A DNA stretch of 64,000 nucleotides. Source: Gigaspora margarita (lineage: Eukaryota; Glomeromycota; Glomeromycetes; Diversisporales; Gigasporaceae). This document shows positions 44,241-53,762 of this stretch, piece by piece. The notes under the pieces were generated by a model that ran no database searches, was not told the origin of the DNA, and saw nothing but the letters and a program-made list of their open reading frames with translations. Within the stretch, counting starts at the first letter, position 1. Every line of letters starts with the position of its first letter. The stretch covers positions 162,348 through 226,347 of the forward strand of contig WTPW01000551.1 in assembly GCA_009809945.1 (NCBI GenBank), written 5' to 3'. Both the position numbers and the translations under genes were made by a program.

Positions 44241-44484
44241 ATAATAAAAAAAATTAATAATAATAATATATAAAGAGATTTATATTTTGATGCACCCTGC
44301 ACTATGGTGCACTCTGATCACGGGGTATATATACAATTAGTGATCATTAATAATCACTTTTTTTTTTTTGTACTTTTTGTTCTGCTTTTTTTTTCTGTAT
44401 ATATATTTTTTATTTATTAATTTTTTTTTTGCTACCGTTTTCCAGATAATTTGTCGTGTTTTGTGGTATCTTCGCTGTTGTTGC

Positions 44485-45755
44485 TAGGCTTCCGCAAGGG
44501 CTTGGGCTACCTACGGGTACCCTGAGGGTAGTACCACACAGACCGGGTTAGGGTATTAATTTTTGGGCCCTAGGGTAAGGGTAAAGGCTCGACTTCACTA
44601 AGCCCTTATATAGACAGGTAGGGCTAAGAGCAACAGTACCCTACCCTCATACCCGCGAATACCCAGTACTAAACAACCCACCAATTATAATCCAGGTTCT
44701 ATCGCTTTCTATCGCTATGAATCAACTACAGTATGTTACACATGAGATTATTTTTGCTTATCTATAAAAAAATTAACATTTTTTTTCTTTCTTAATAATA
44801 CGGATGTCTTAATTACAACGTACACACTAATTACAACATACACGCACTAAATACCAATGCACTAATTACCAACACACTAATTACCAATGTACGCGCTAAT
44901 TACCAACGTTCTAATCTATCAACGCACGCACTAATTACCTACTAACACATTGAGCTACAGTGCCAACGCAACCACAATGCTGTAAGATTCTGTAAATTTT
45001 TAAAAATTTTGACTGATTTCAAAAAATATTATTATGCTTTGCAAAAAGATGTGGCCACTAAAGATGGCGCTAATTTTCGCGAGGTAATTTTGCTTTTTTT
45101 TTTTTTTTATATTTGCAGCGATCTTTATTAACTTCTAATAGAATATTATTCAATTCGGGTTAGGCAATAAAGAAAAAATTTTATCTCATGTGACAGTTAT
45201 AATCAAGTCTCCATCTAGCACTAAAAGCTAGTCATAGAAATTAAATCAACTTAAGAAATTTATTAGTGACAATTGGTTTTGCCGCAATTGGATTGAAAAA
45301 ACTTCATCTTGCACAAGTTGTTTAATTCTTTAACAGATAGATTAAATTGAGGGGGGTTTTTTTTTTAATCTAAAGTTCAATTTAAATTATATATATTGTA
45401 TCCCATTATTTTGAAAAATCAATATGTTTTTAAATCTACTTTTTAAGTGCAATTTGAATTCTTTAACCAACCGAGCCAATTTAGATTCAGAACGAAATTC
45501 GATTTCAACGTATAACACTTACATTGGTTTAAAGGATAGTTTTATTATGTACTCACATTAGCTAGTTAGCCTATAACCACTTGCAGGTATTCTGTAGGTA
45601 GTTCGGAGGGTACCCTAGCTTACATAGAACGGGTACAGGTACTAGATTCTGAACCCTAGGCCAAGGGTAGGGCCCGGATAGTTGAGCCCTTTTATAGGCG
45701 GGTAGGGTCAGAGTACTGCTAGTACCTGGCCCTACCCGGTCCTTGCGGAAGCCTA
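44485..45755. mobile_element. hAT-type non-autonomous element with GGGTAC repeats, 1.27 kb
   Basis: Perfect ends TAGGCTTCCGCAAGG and its complement. Target duplication GTTGTTGC (44477-44484) versus GTTGTCGC (45756-45763), one C/T transition. Subterminal zones repeat ACGGGTACCC/GGGTAGGG-type motifs in both orientations. It interrupts the cargo-like exon of the host element. No transposase seen. Confidence 0.92.
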
Positions 45756-46212
45756 GTTGTCGCTATTGGGTGTTGTCGCTTAGTGTTGTCGCTTTGGTGT
45801 TGTCACTTTGGTGTCATTGTTTTGTCACTGTAAACCCATCATTTAGATGCTGTTATTAAGGTTTTTGTTACTTGCTTTGCTATTTGCTTAACCACTTGCT
45901 TTGCCGTTTGCTTTGTTTTGCTTGTCTTACCATTTGCTCTATATTAATTGCTTTGCCACTTTGCCACTCATTTTGTGTTGCTTGTTTTGCTGTAATTTTG
46001 CTGGTTGCACTATACTTTCTGTGCTATTGCCTTGGTATTGGTGTGAATTGTGCTTATTTGTTGTCATAATTTTGCTGCTTTCGGTATTGTCACCCTGGAA
46101 TATTGCCTGGTATGATTTTGCGCCTATAGTGTTGTTATTTGAATTTCGTTGTATGTTTTGTTGCGCTAATGTGGTCATTTTTCCATTTGTGATCACGATG
46201 CGTATTTGTTAG
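45756..46212 (+). other. Cargo-like hydrophobic coding sequence
   Basis: After the nested element, triplet-periodic GTTGTCGCTTTGGTGTTGTC-like sequence continues. One frame stays open from about 45870 to 46212 and is almost wholly hydrophobic with Cys (LILCCLFCCNFAGCTILSV, FVVIILLLSVLSPWN), ending TAG. Other frames are open for shorter stretches, so the coding frame is uncertain. Could be a decayed membrane peptide of the cargo family. Confidence 0.35.
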
Positions 46213-47797
46213 ATAGAGTTAGTGTAGGTTACGTGGTTAGGGTATTTTTAGGTTTGTTAGTTATAGCTTGTTAAGCTATTTTGGGCTTCCTTAAATTCAG
46301 TACCATATTATTTGTTGTTTTGTTATTCTGGTTTTGAATTTTTTACTAACATTTCTTTTTTTTTTTTCTAGAACTTTCTTAAGGTGTATGATGCTCTGGT
46401 TAGTGCTGTATTTAGAAATATAGTATTCGCATTTTCTTAAGAACATTCTTCTACTTCAGTTAAGTGCATCTTTTTTTACCTTCGTCTTTAGTATTGTCGT
46501 AATCAAAATAGTGAATTACTTTCGATATAGTCGTTAATACTATTATTTTAACTTCGTAGCCGGTATACTCTCGTCATAAAATTTTGTTGAGTTGTTAGAT
46601 TGGGTTAGGGTTAGGTAAGTTAGAGTAGTTGTGATTGCATCAAATATTTAGGAAAGGGAGCGAAGTGGAGGCGACAGCCAAAGCGAAGCGATTACAGGAT
46701 GAGCGAAGCGAGCTCTGTCTGTGTTGCTAAGTATAAGTGAAACAACACAAGCTATACTAAGTATAATGAAGTAGCGTATAAGAGTGTATATTTACGCATA
46801 GCCAATAGCTTTGTTTTTGCTATTAGTTAGATTTGGGTTAATATTAGGGTAGGTAGAGTAATTAGATGGTTTTTTTAGTAATCGTAATCAGGTAGCTAAT
46901 GTGATTTGTAATATGACATAATTGTTATATTATGCCGTGCAAGTATAATAAATTAATCATCTATTAATTGCTATAAAATATAATTTCTACATAAGTAAAA
47001 CATATTAGCAGATCGGTATAACTAGGTTTATTTTTTTGATAAACTATTACACAAAAATTTGCTCCTAAGTAATGTTGAAAAACTAACAAACGAAGTACTT
47101 GTTACAACTAACAAAAGAGTCTCTTTGACGTCTAGATAAGTTAAAAAACCAATAAAACTTAATAAAAGAGCTATGCTAAGCTGTAGAAAGAAGTACTTTT
47201 ATCATTTGTTGAAATACTCAGGTATTTTAGAATGGGTTGAGCATTGAAAAATGGGTTGGTAACTATCAAGAGTAAATTCAGAAGCCAATTTTCAAAAAAG
47301 TGGTCTTTTTAATCTACTTTTGGCTTATAATTAAATATATGAATTTCGTAATTTTTTATATATTTAATTATAAATACAAAGCTGGTTAAAAAGGCCGTTT
47401 TTGTGAAAATTCGCTTTGTAATAAATTTTTGTATAAAATTTTTTTGATAATACTTGATCATGATTGGTCGAGCTGATATGTTACACTGATCCGCTGATAT
47501 TATTTTTAATAAATTAAAAAAAATCGTACCATTATTCATGTTGGTCATGTAATCCGGAGTGCAGCATCGATTATGTGATCCAGGGTGATCTGAGGGTGCA
47601 CCGTGGTGCAAGTGCACTATTTTTTAAAATCTATATATAAATATACTATTATACTATTGGCTCATTATATACATTTAATACTGGTGATGATTACTAGTGG
47701 TAATAAATAGCAACCCTCTTTTTTTTATTTATTTTTTTAAATTTTTTTTTATTTTGTTTTTTTTTTATTTTTTTTTAATCTTTTTTTTCAGGTCTAC

Positions 47798-48140
47798 TAA
47801 AATGCACCTATGGTGTTTTACACCATATTACACAAACTATTAGAATAGCCAATCAAAATTCAAGATCAGGTATAATATAAAATTTTAGTTTTTTGTTTAT
47901 TTTTTAAAAAAACATTCATATCACAAAAGTTTGCTTATGAAACTATCTTTGGCTCTAATAAAAAAAATTCTTTGCTAAATTTTGTATATACTAATGCCCC
48001 GATAAAATCCCAGGCCTCACCCTAACCCTAAGGTAATAAAATTTTATTTTTTGTTTTATAAAAATTTATTTTTTTGTTCTTGTTACACAGATTTGCAACT
48101 TTAATTTACCTATGGTGTAAAGCACCATAGGTGCATTTTA
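47798..48140. mobile_element. MITE with TGCACCTATGGTG hairpin ends, 343 bp
   Basis: Ends TAAAATGCACCTATGGTGTT and TAAAATGCACCTATGGTGCT (right, reverse-complemented); each end folds as CTATGGTGTTTTACACCATA. A CCAAT box at 47848 and CCCTAACCCTAAGG at about 48015 lie inside. Target duplication uncertain (TA possible). Flanking 47640-47797 and 48141-48382 are T-rich with no gene. Confidence 0.85.
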
Positions 48141-48432
48141 TATTATTCGCTTTTTTTATTTTTTTAATACTTTTTTTATTTATCTTTTTTAAACTTAAAA
48201 ACTTGTTTTTTTTTTGATTTTTTTTAATTTATTTTTTTAAATAAATTTTTTTTAATTTTAATTTATTTTTTTTATTTATTTTAATTTTTTTAACTTTTTT
48301 TTTATTTAATTTGTTTTTTCAATTTTTTTAATTTTTTTTAATTTATTTTTTAAATGGGGTTTTTTTAAGAGATATAATCAAAATAACCAGTGGTAATAAT
48401 TACTACCATTACACAATTAGATCTATGTATAA

Positions 48433-48966
48433 AGGGGCATTCATAAATAACGTTATGTACCTCTACATAGTAGCTCTTGACCCCTCTTCTACTATATAAA
48501 AAAAATTTTAAAAATCCATATGTTTATATATATATTTTTACAAAAACTTGAATATATTATGACCCAGTGATCTAATCTAGATGATTCTGGTACCATTCGA
48601 TTCGTCTCTACGAGACAAATCCAATAGTACCAAAATCATTTTATTTGAATCACTGGATCACGTTTTATTAATGAAATACTATTGATTTTATAGTAATTTT
48701 ATAAGAAAACATAATAACCAATAGTATTTCGTTAATAAAATGTGATCCAGTAATCCAAATCAAATGATATTGGTATCATTTGAATTCTCTTCTCGAGAAG
48801 ATTCGAATGGTACCAAATTCATCCAATTTGGACCACTGGGTCAAGTTTTAGACAAATTTTTATAAAAAAATTGCATTATATTGGGGGGGACCCCTCCTAC
48901 ATATTGGAAAATCGTTATATTTTGAAGGACCCCCCCTCAAGCATAACATAATTTATGGATGCCCTC
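48433..48966. mobile_element. PIF/Harbinger-type MITE, 534 bp
   Basis: Ends AGGGGCATTCATAAATAACG and GAGGGCATCCATAAATTATG (right, reverse-complemented), flanked by TAA at 48430-48432 and 48967-48969. The interior carries four copies, in alternating orientation, of GTGATCNAAT..GATTYTGGTACCATTCGA-type sequence around the palindromes CTCTACGAGAC (about 48605) and CTCTTCTCGAGAAG (about 48790). Confidence 0.85.
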
Positions 48967-49010
48967 TAAGTATAATTTTTTTTTTTTTTGTGTACAGTAT
49001 TTTTTTTTTT

Positions 49011-49197
49011 TAGGCTTATGCTTATTCTTTTTCTCTTTTGCATTACCAGTAGTACTTTTTTCGTCGTTAGCATTATCCAGTTTGGTGCTTCTTATGATAC
49101 TATGTTTCTTTCACTATTGGTTGGTGCTTTATCTTTTATCGTTGGTACTGTCCATGTTGGTCAGTTCAGACAACTAACCTCTTTTGTCTTACTTTAG
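49011..49197 (+). CDS. Putative short membrane peptide (cargo)
   Basis: A GTGTACAG and then a TTTTTTTTTTTTAG acceptor (ending about 49012) precede an open frame with an early ATG: MLILFLFCITSSTFFVVSII, then QFGASYDTMFLSLLVGALSF and IVGTVHVG, ending TAG at about 49197. About 57 residues, mostly hydrophobic, with GAS and VGA motifs like the other cargo exons. Sequence to 50014 adds no clear second exon. Function unknown. Confidence 0.45.
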
Positions 49198-50014
49198 AGC
49201 TTTTCTTCATAGGCTTTTTGTCATTGGTGTTTGCCTTTGGTAACAATAATCGGTGCTTGTCCATTTTGGTGCATATTTCGTTGCTGGTATCTTTTCACGT
49301 TTTCTTCTTTTAAGGTTCATTAGGCAACAATTTCGACATTTTTCTTACTGGTATTTTTTGTCAAGTGGTTAGACTAGAAGCTCTTCAGATTTGGTGCATA
49401 AAGTTGTAAAAGATAATCTTGCTTTTTTTTTTGTTGTTGATATTTTTAGTGTAGTATTTGTACATATATAACTCTTTATTTTAGATAATTTTAGGTTACA
49501 GTTTTAGGTTCCTCTTTTTAGTTAGTTTTGGTTCGAGTAAATAGATTCGAAATAATTTGACAGGATCATGGTGTCATTTGAAATAAGTGGTTATCACATA
49601 TCGTTCTTTTGATGCTTATTCTAAAGTAGTGCTAGTTATTAGCTGGGATTTAGTTAGGTTAGAGTGAGGGTTTGAATATGTTGATCGTGCTAGATTTCTA
49701 AAAAATAGAGCGATGCGGAGGTAAAGACATAGCGAGTAACTATAGAGTTTGCTTTGCTTACCCTATAGGTGTTGCTAATTGTAACAAATTAATTGTTATG
49801 TTTCATGATATATTTATTATCTAAAAATTTTTAATAAATGCATATTATAGTCATATTATATAAAAATAATAAAAAAAGTATGCAGTATTAATCGTATAAT
49901 AAATGTGTATACGTATTTAATTTAATTTTAATTTAATTAGTTATTTTAAATAATATGTTAATAAATTAAATTTTTTGGTTACACAAAAGGGTGGTGATGG
50001 TCACCACTGGTTAT

Positions 50015-50990
50015 AGTTAGAAATGTTCTTTTTTTAAATTTAATTTATTTTTTATTTATTTTAATTTTTTTTACCATTTTTTTAAATTTATTTTTATTTA
50101 TTTTATTTATAATTTTTTGCAAAAATTTACTATATAATATACTTTACCCAACTCTAACTCAATTATAACATAATAGTTAAATTCAAATATAGTACAATAG
50201 GATAATTAGATTTAGAATACAATAATAGTTAATTTGAAATACAGTATAATAGTTAGATTAAATTTGGTATAGTGAATATAAATATGTTAAGTTAAAATAA
50301 TAATTTAAAAATTTAATTAAATAAATAAATAAATTTTAAAAAAATATAATTTTTAAAAAAATTTAAGTTAATTAACAAAATATATAGCTTTAAAAATATA
50401 GTATTTTTATATAATATATAAAAATTTAACCAAAAATGGAATAAGTCACATGTTTTGGCTTCTTGTTATTGGCTAATTTTTAAATTATTTTTAAAATATT
50501 TTTTATTAATTAATTTTTGACCAATCAGAATACATGAAATCAAAAAAATATCAAATTTCAATATGAAAATTTTTAAAAATAGGACAAATCACAAGAATGT
50601 AATCTTTAAATATCTTGCACTATAGTAATTTAAAAAATTTTTTTTAAAATAATTTAAAACCTAATAATATATATAATATTAATAATAAAAAATATAAATA
50701 AAATTTTTTTAAAAAATAATTTAATATTAAAAAAAAATATTTGAAAAAAGTTAAAATAAAAATTTTATATTAAAAAAAAATAATAAAATAATTTTAAAAC
50801 AATAAATATTAAAATAAATAAAAATAAAAAATATTAATAACTTAATTAAAAATTTATTTTATAATAATAATTTATTTTAAAAAAATGTATATAAATTTAT
50901 GATTTTTAAATAATTTGTATCATTAGATATTTATTGCTTTTATTTCTAATAAACTTATTATATTAATTCTATATATTTATTTAAGGAATT
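50015..50990. other. A+T-rich spacer
   Basis: No gene. Contains ATTGGCTAAT (50467) and GACCAATCAG (50518) facing each other, suggesting an old, decayed inverted-repeat element. Confidence 0.6.
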
Positions 50991-51975
50991 TATTTTATAG
51001 CACTATAGTATTATAATGCTATAGCACTATAGTGCTATAGTTTTATATATAAGTTATAATATTTATAATTTATACATAATTAATTGTTATGCTGTGAGTC
51101 TTGTAAACGAATTACATGGCCACATGATTATTGCATAATCAGGAACTACTTCAGTAGAATGTTCAGGATTATGGGATGTAATAGAATAAATTATGTGTGC
51201 GATTGAGGTCAAATTATGCGATAGATGTAAATTATGCATATTTTGAACTTTCCACATCAGAATTTTTACCTGTCAGGCATTTCTCAACCATTAACATCTT
51301 ACCCATGTGTGTTTATGCATTTTTTCTTAGCATATGTAATACAAAAAAATAGCAAATTATGCGCATACATAATACAAGTATGAAAACAAATGTTCAGCTT
51401 TTCAAAACTTGCTTATTTTCAAAATTTGCATAAAAAATCACCTTTTGCACTCTAACAAAAAATTTCCTTGAGCAATTTTACTATATATCTTGCTAACAAC
51501 AAACTCTATAGGAATCCTAACCCTAACTTAAATGAACTTGAGGTTTTTTGGGCATTGTTATGTGATAGTGAAATTGTGACAGTAATCCAAGAGAAGATAT
51601 GATCAGGGACAGTGAACCATTGTTTGTTCCAATCTTGTACACATGACTTTGATGTCTGTTTCTAGTTTTACAGTAATAAAGTCATGTTTATGAATTCTGC
51701 AGTAGATTACTTTACCAATATTTCTGCTATTCAACATGAAAATTACTTACCAGAAGAACCAGCCCAACTCACAAAATTTTAACCACCTCCGAATAAGCTA
51801 AAAGCTGGTTCAAGAATATATAAACCTTGAAATAACTGTTTTGAGTTGCCTGTATCAATATATATACATGCAAGATTTTTTATTGTCAACAATAAATCTT
51901 TGATTACATAAATTAGACTAGTGAAAACAAAAGTAATATGGGTACGATTTAAGATTTCTCATTACCCATAACTAT

Positions 51976-52104
51976 GCTAACTAGTAATGCAGAAGAATCG
52001 TCCCAATGACTGCTATAACTAATTATAGCATATTCTTTAGCTAGTTATGACTTAAGCTATAATATCATTGGGATATCATTGGACAATTCTACTGCATTAC
52101 TAAT
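51976..52104. mobile_element. MITE-like inverted repeat, 129 bp
   Basis: Ends TAGTAATGCAGAAGAATCGT and TAGTAATGCAGTAGAATTGT (right, reverse-complemented), then CCCAATGA and GCTATAA motifs in inverted order. Flanks do not give a clean duplication. It overlaps the 3' end of the minus-strand open frame at 52332-52057. Confidence 0.75.
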
Positions 52105-52332
52105 GATATAATAACATGATCTAACTTGATAAAACAAAAAAAGTAATACAATAATATCTTGGCGCACTAATAAAAATGCCAGGAAAATGATTTTACCTTT
52201 AGAACCTTCTAATCCTAGCTCTAAGCTAACTTTAGTCTTAATAATATTTTGTGATATAATTAGTTTTAAGCATTTTTCATTTTTATTAACTATTAATGAT
52301 CTACAAACATACATTACATTGTATAATCTCAA
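52057..52332 (-). CDS. Unrecognised hypothetical open frame
   Basis: Ninety-one codons; the first 60 read as an ordinary protein (SLIVNKNEKCLKLIISQ, KVSLELGLEGSKGK), followed by a hydrophobic run FLAFLLVRQDIIVLLFLFY. The last 15 codons fall in the MITE 51976-52104, so the natural C-terminus is lost. No family recognised; possibly an exon of a disrupted gene. Confidence 0.25.
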   Translation of the reverse strand: MRLYNVMYVCRSLIVNKNEKCLKLIISQNIIKTKVSLELGLEGSKGKIIFLAFLLVRQDIIVLLFLFYQVRSCYYIISNAVELSNDIPMIL

Positions 52333-52784
52333 TAAACCGAATAAACCAAAATTTTTTAGATAAAATTATAGGTACATTATAGTAAGGTACTCAATATATT
52401 TAACCAAATACCCCAACTCCAGTGCTTTATTATATCAAGATTAGACTATATTTTAAAACAACTATTAACTATTTTAAACTCTATCCACTAAATTTTTAAT
52501 GCTACAACTCTAACTATATGTTGACGAAAGCCAAAGAATAACCAAAGCAATAATGTTACCACTATAATGACTAAAAAAAAACTTTCCTATGGAGACTAAG
52601 TGAGACTCAGCATGGCATATCACTAATAGTACAATGAAAGCGCCAAAACTCTAAATCATATCAATAGTACCAACAACACAACACCACATCAACGACATAA
52701 AAACTTCAATACCAAAATTGATCACCAAGAACAGTGATACCAAAGGCAACGACATTAATAATGAATTATCTGCACACAATGCTA

Positions 52785-52880
52785 TTAATTGTTCCTACCA
52801 AGAACTATGACGCTGAGAACGATGACACCAAGTATAATGATGCCAGAAATAGCAATACCAATGATGAAATTACCTATAGC
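52785..52880 (-). CDS. Cargo exon: predicted single membrane helix
   Basis: Reading leftward, ACATACTAAAATATTTTTTT..TTAG (AG at 52882-52881) supplies branch point, pyrimidine tract and acceptor. The exon is open from its first base: AIGNFIIGIAISGIIILGVI then VLSVIVLG, RNN and TAA at 52787-52785 (31 codons plus stop). A GTAGGA inside the last codons might serve as a donor to further exons (52750-52560 holds more GTTGGTGTCGTTG-like sequence). Gly spacing every 4-7 residues in an otherwise Ile/Val helix resembles a Gly-zipper membrane segment. No known family. Confidence 0.5.
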   Translation of the reverse strand, partial: AIGNFIIGIAISGIIILGVIVLSVIVLGRNN

Positions 52881-53299
52881 CTAAAAAAAAAAATATTTTA
52901 GTATGTACAATATATAAATAAAGTACTGATTATCACACTGATCATGTTATTTTTTATATATCCTGTGATTAGAGTATACAGAGCTATTTTTTTATTAAAA
53001 AAGATAGCACTACAGTGCTATAGCACCAAAGTGCTATAGCACTATAATAATATTCCCTTTATTTTAAATTTATATTTTTAATTTTTATATAATATAATTT
53101 AATATTTAATATTATATTTTAAACTAGTAATACAAATCAATAAAAAAGTTAATTAATTAATTAATTTTATTTAGTCAATTAATTAGTTGTCCAATTAATT
53201 AATCTACTAATTAATTAATCTATTAATGAATGCTCTAGATATATACCAGTTTCCAGTTTCTAGTAATATTGCAGAGGGCTTAAAGGAAAAACCTTTCTT

Positions 53300-53750
53300 C
53301 ACCTATTATCAAATATTTAAGGCAGCCAGTCTATGGCTATATGCATTAATTATATCTTCTTAGAAGCAGGACAGGGTGATTTGGTTGAGAGCACTATCTT
53401 AAGGTTTAGTAATTCAAATTATTTATTACTAGAGTTGAGATCTGCTCAGAAAACTTGCTCAAGTCCAATATTGCACTTCGATAAAAACTGCATGAAAAAT
53501 GACAGAGTAAGGGAAGAGGTACAAAAAGAACTAAAAGACAATGAGTTGGTATTAGAATGGAACATGTGCAAGATGAGGGTTCAATCTATCATCAGAGCTT
53601 TAAGAAGACCAAAACTCTAGAGAAGAAAATTGAAATTCTGTATAAAAAAATAACCAAACTTAAAAAGAAGGTTGCAAAAAAACAATTTGAAAAAACTCTT
53701 TCCAGTTCTGCTTTGGAACCCTATAGCAACAAAATTTTTAGTTAAAATTC
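53300..53750 (+). pseudogene. LINE ORF2 linker fragment
   Basis: Frames read HFDKNCMKNDRVREEVQKEL, MCKMRVQSIIRALRRPKL and, after a shift, KKITKLKKKVAKKQFEKTLS: the charged linker between endonuclease and reverse transcriptase of this LINE family (compare 62004-62429). Truncated on both sides. Probably the tail of an older LINE copy upstream of copy 1. Confidence 0.55.
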
Positions 53751-53762
53751 TATAGTCTCCTT

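Larger units (their letters stand above)
44288..47619. mobile_element. TIR element with GCACCATGGTGCAC ends, 3.3 kb
   Basis: Left end TGCACCCTGCACTATGGTGC; right end reverse-complemented TAGTGCACTTGCACCACGGT; both continue to a GATCAC motif. After the left end come a T-rich tract, CTACCGTTTTCCAG (acceptor ending at about 44452) and hydrophobic coding-like sequence, interrupted by the element 44485-45755. Right of the cargo lie TTAGGGTTAGG (46605) and a GCGAAGCGA-rich stretch (46665-46720) that has a counterpart at 49710-49770. Inner right half 46800-47580 shows no gene. Confidence 0.65.
48383..50014. mobile_element. TIR element with ACCAGTGGT ends, 1.6 kb
   Basis: Left ATAACCAGTGGTAATAATTA; right end reverse-complemented ATAACCAGTGGTGACCATCA. 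Contains a Harbinger-type MITE just inside the left end and cargo beginning at about 49010. Its rightward part (49640-49790) is similar to 46600-46740 in a different element (GGTTAGAGTGAGGG, GAGCGATGCGGAGG), although the termini differ. Confidence 0.7.
50997..53047. mobile_element. TIR element with GCACTATAGTGC hairpin ends, 2 kb
   Basis: Each end is a cluster of GCTATAGCACTATAGTGCTA palindromes (51001-51045; 53005-53045). Interior: unassigned A+T-rich sequence (51050-51950), a MITE-like inverted repeat (51976-52104), an unrecognised minus-strand open frame (52332-52057) and minus-strand cargo next to the right end (52880-52785 and leftward). Target duplication not determined. Confidence 0.65.
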
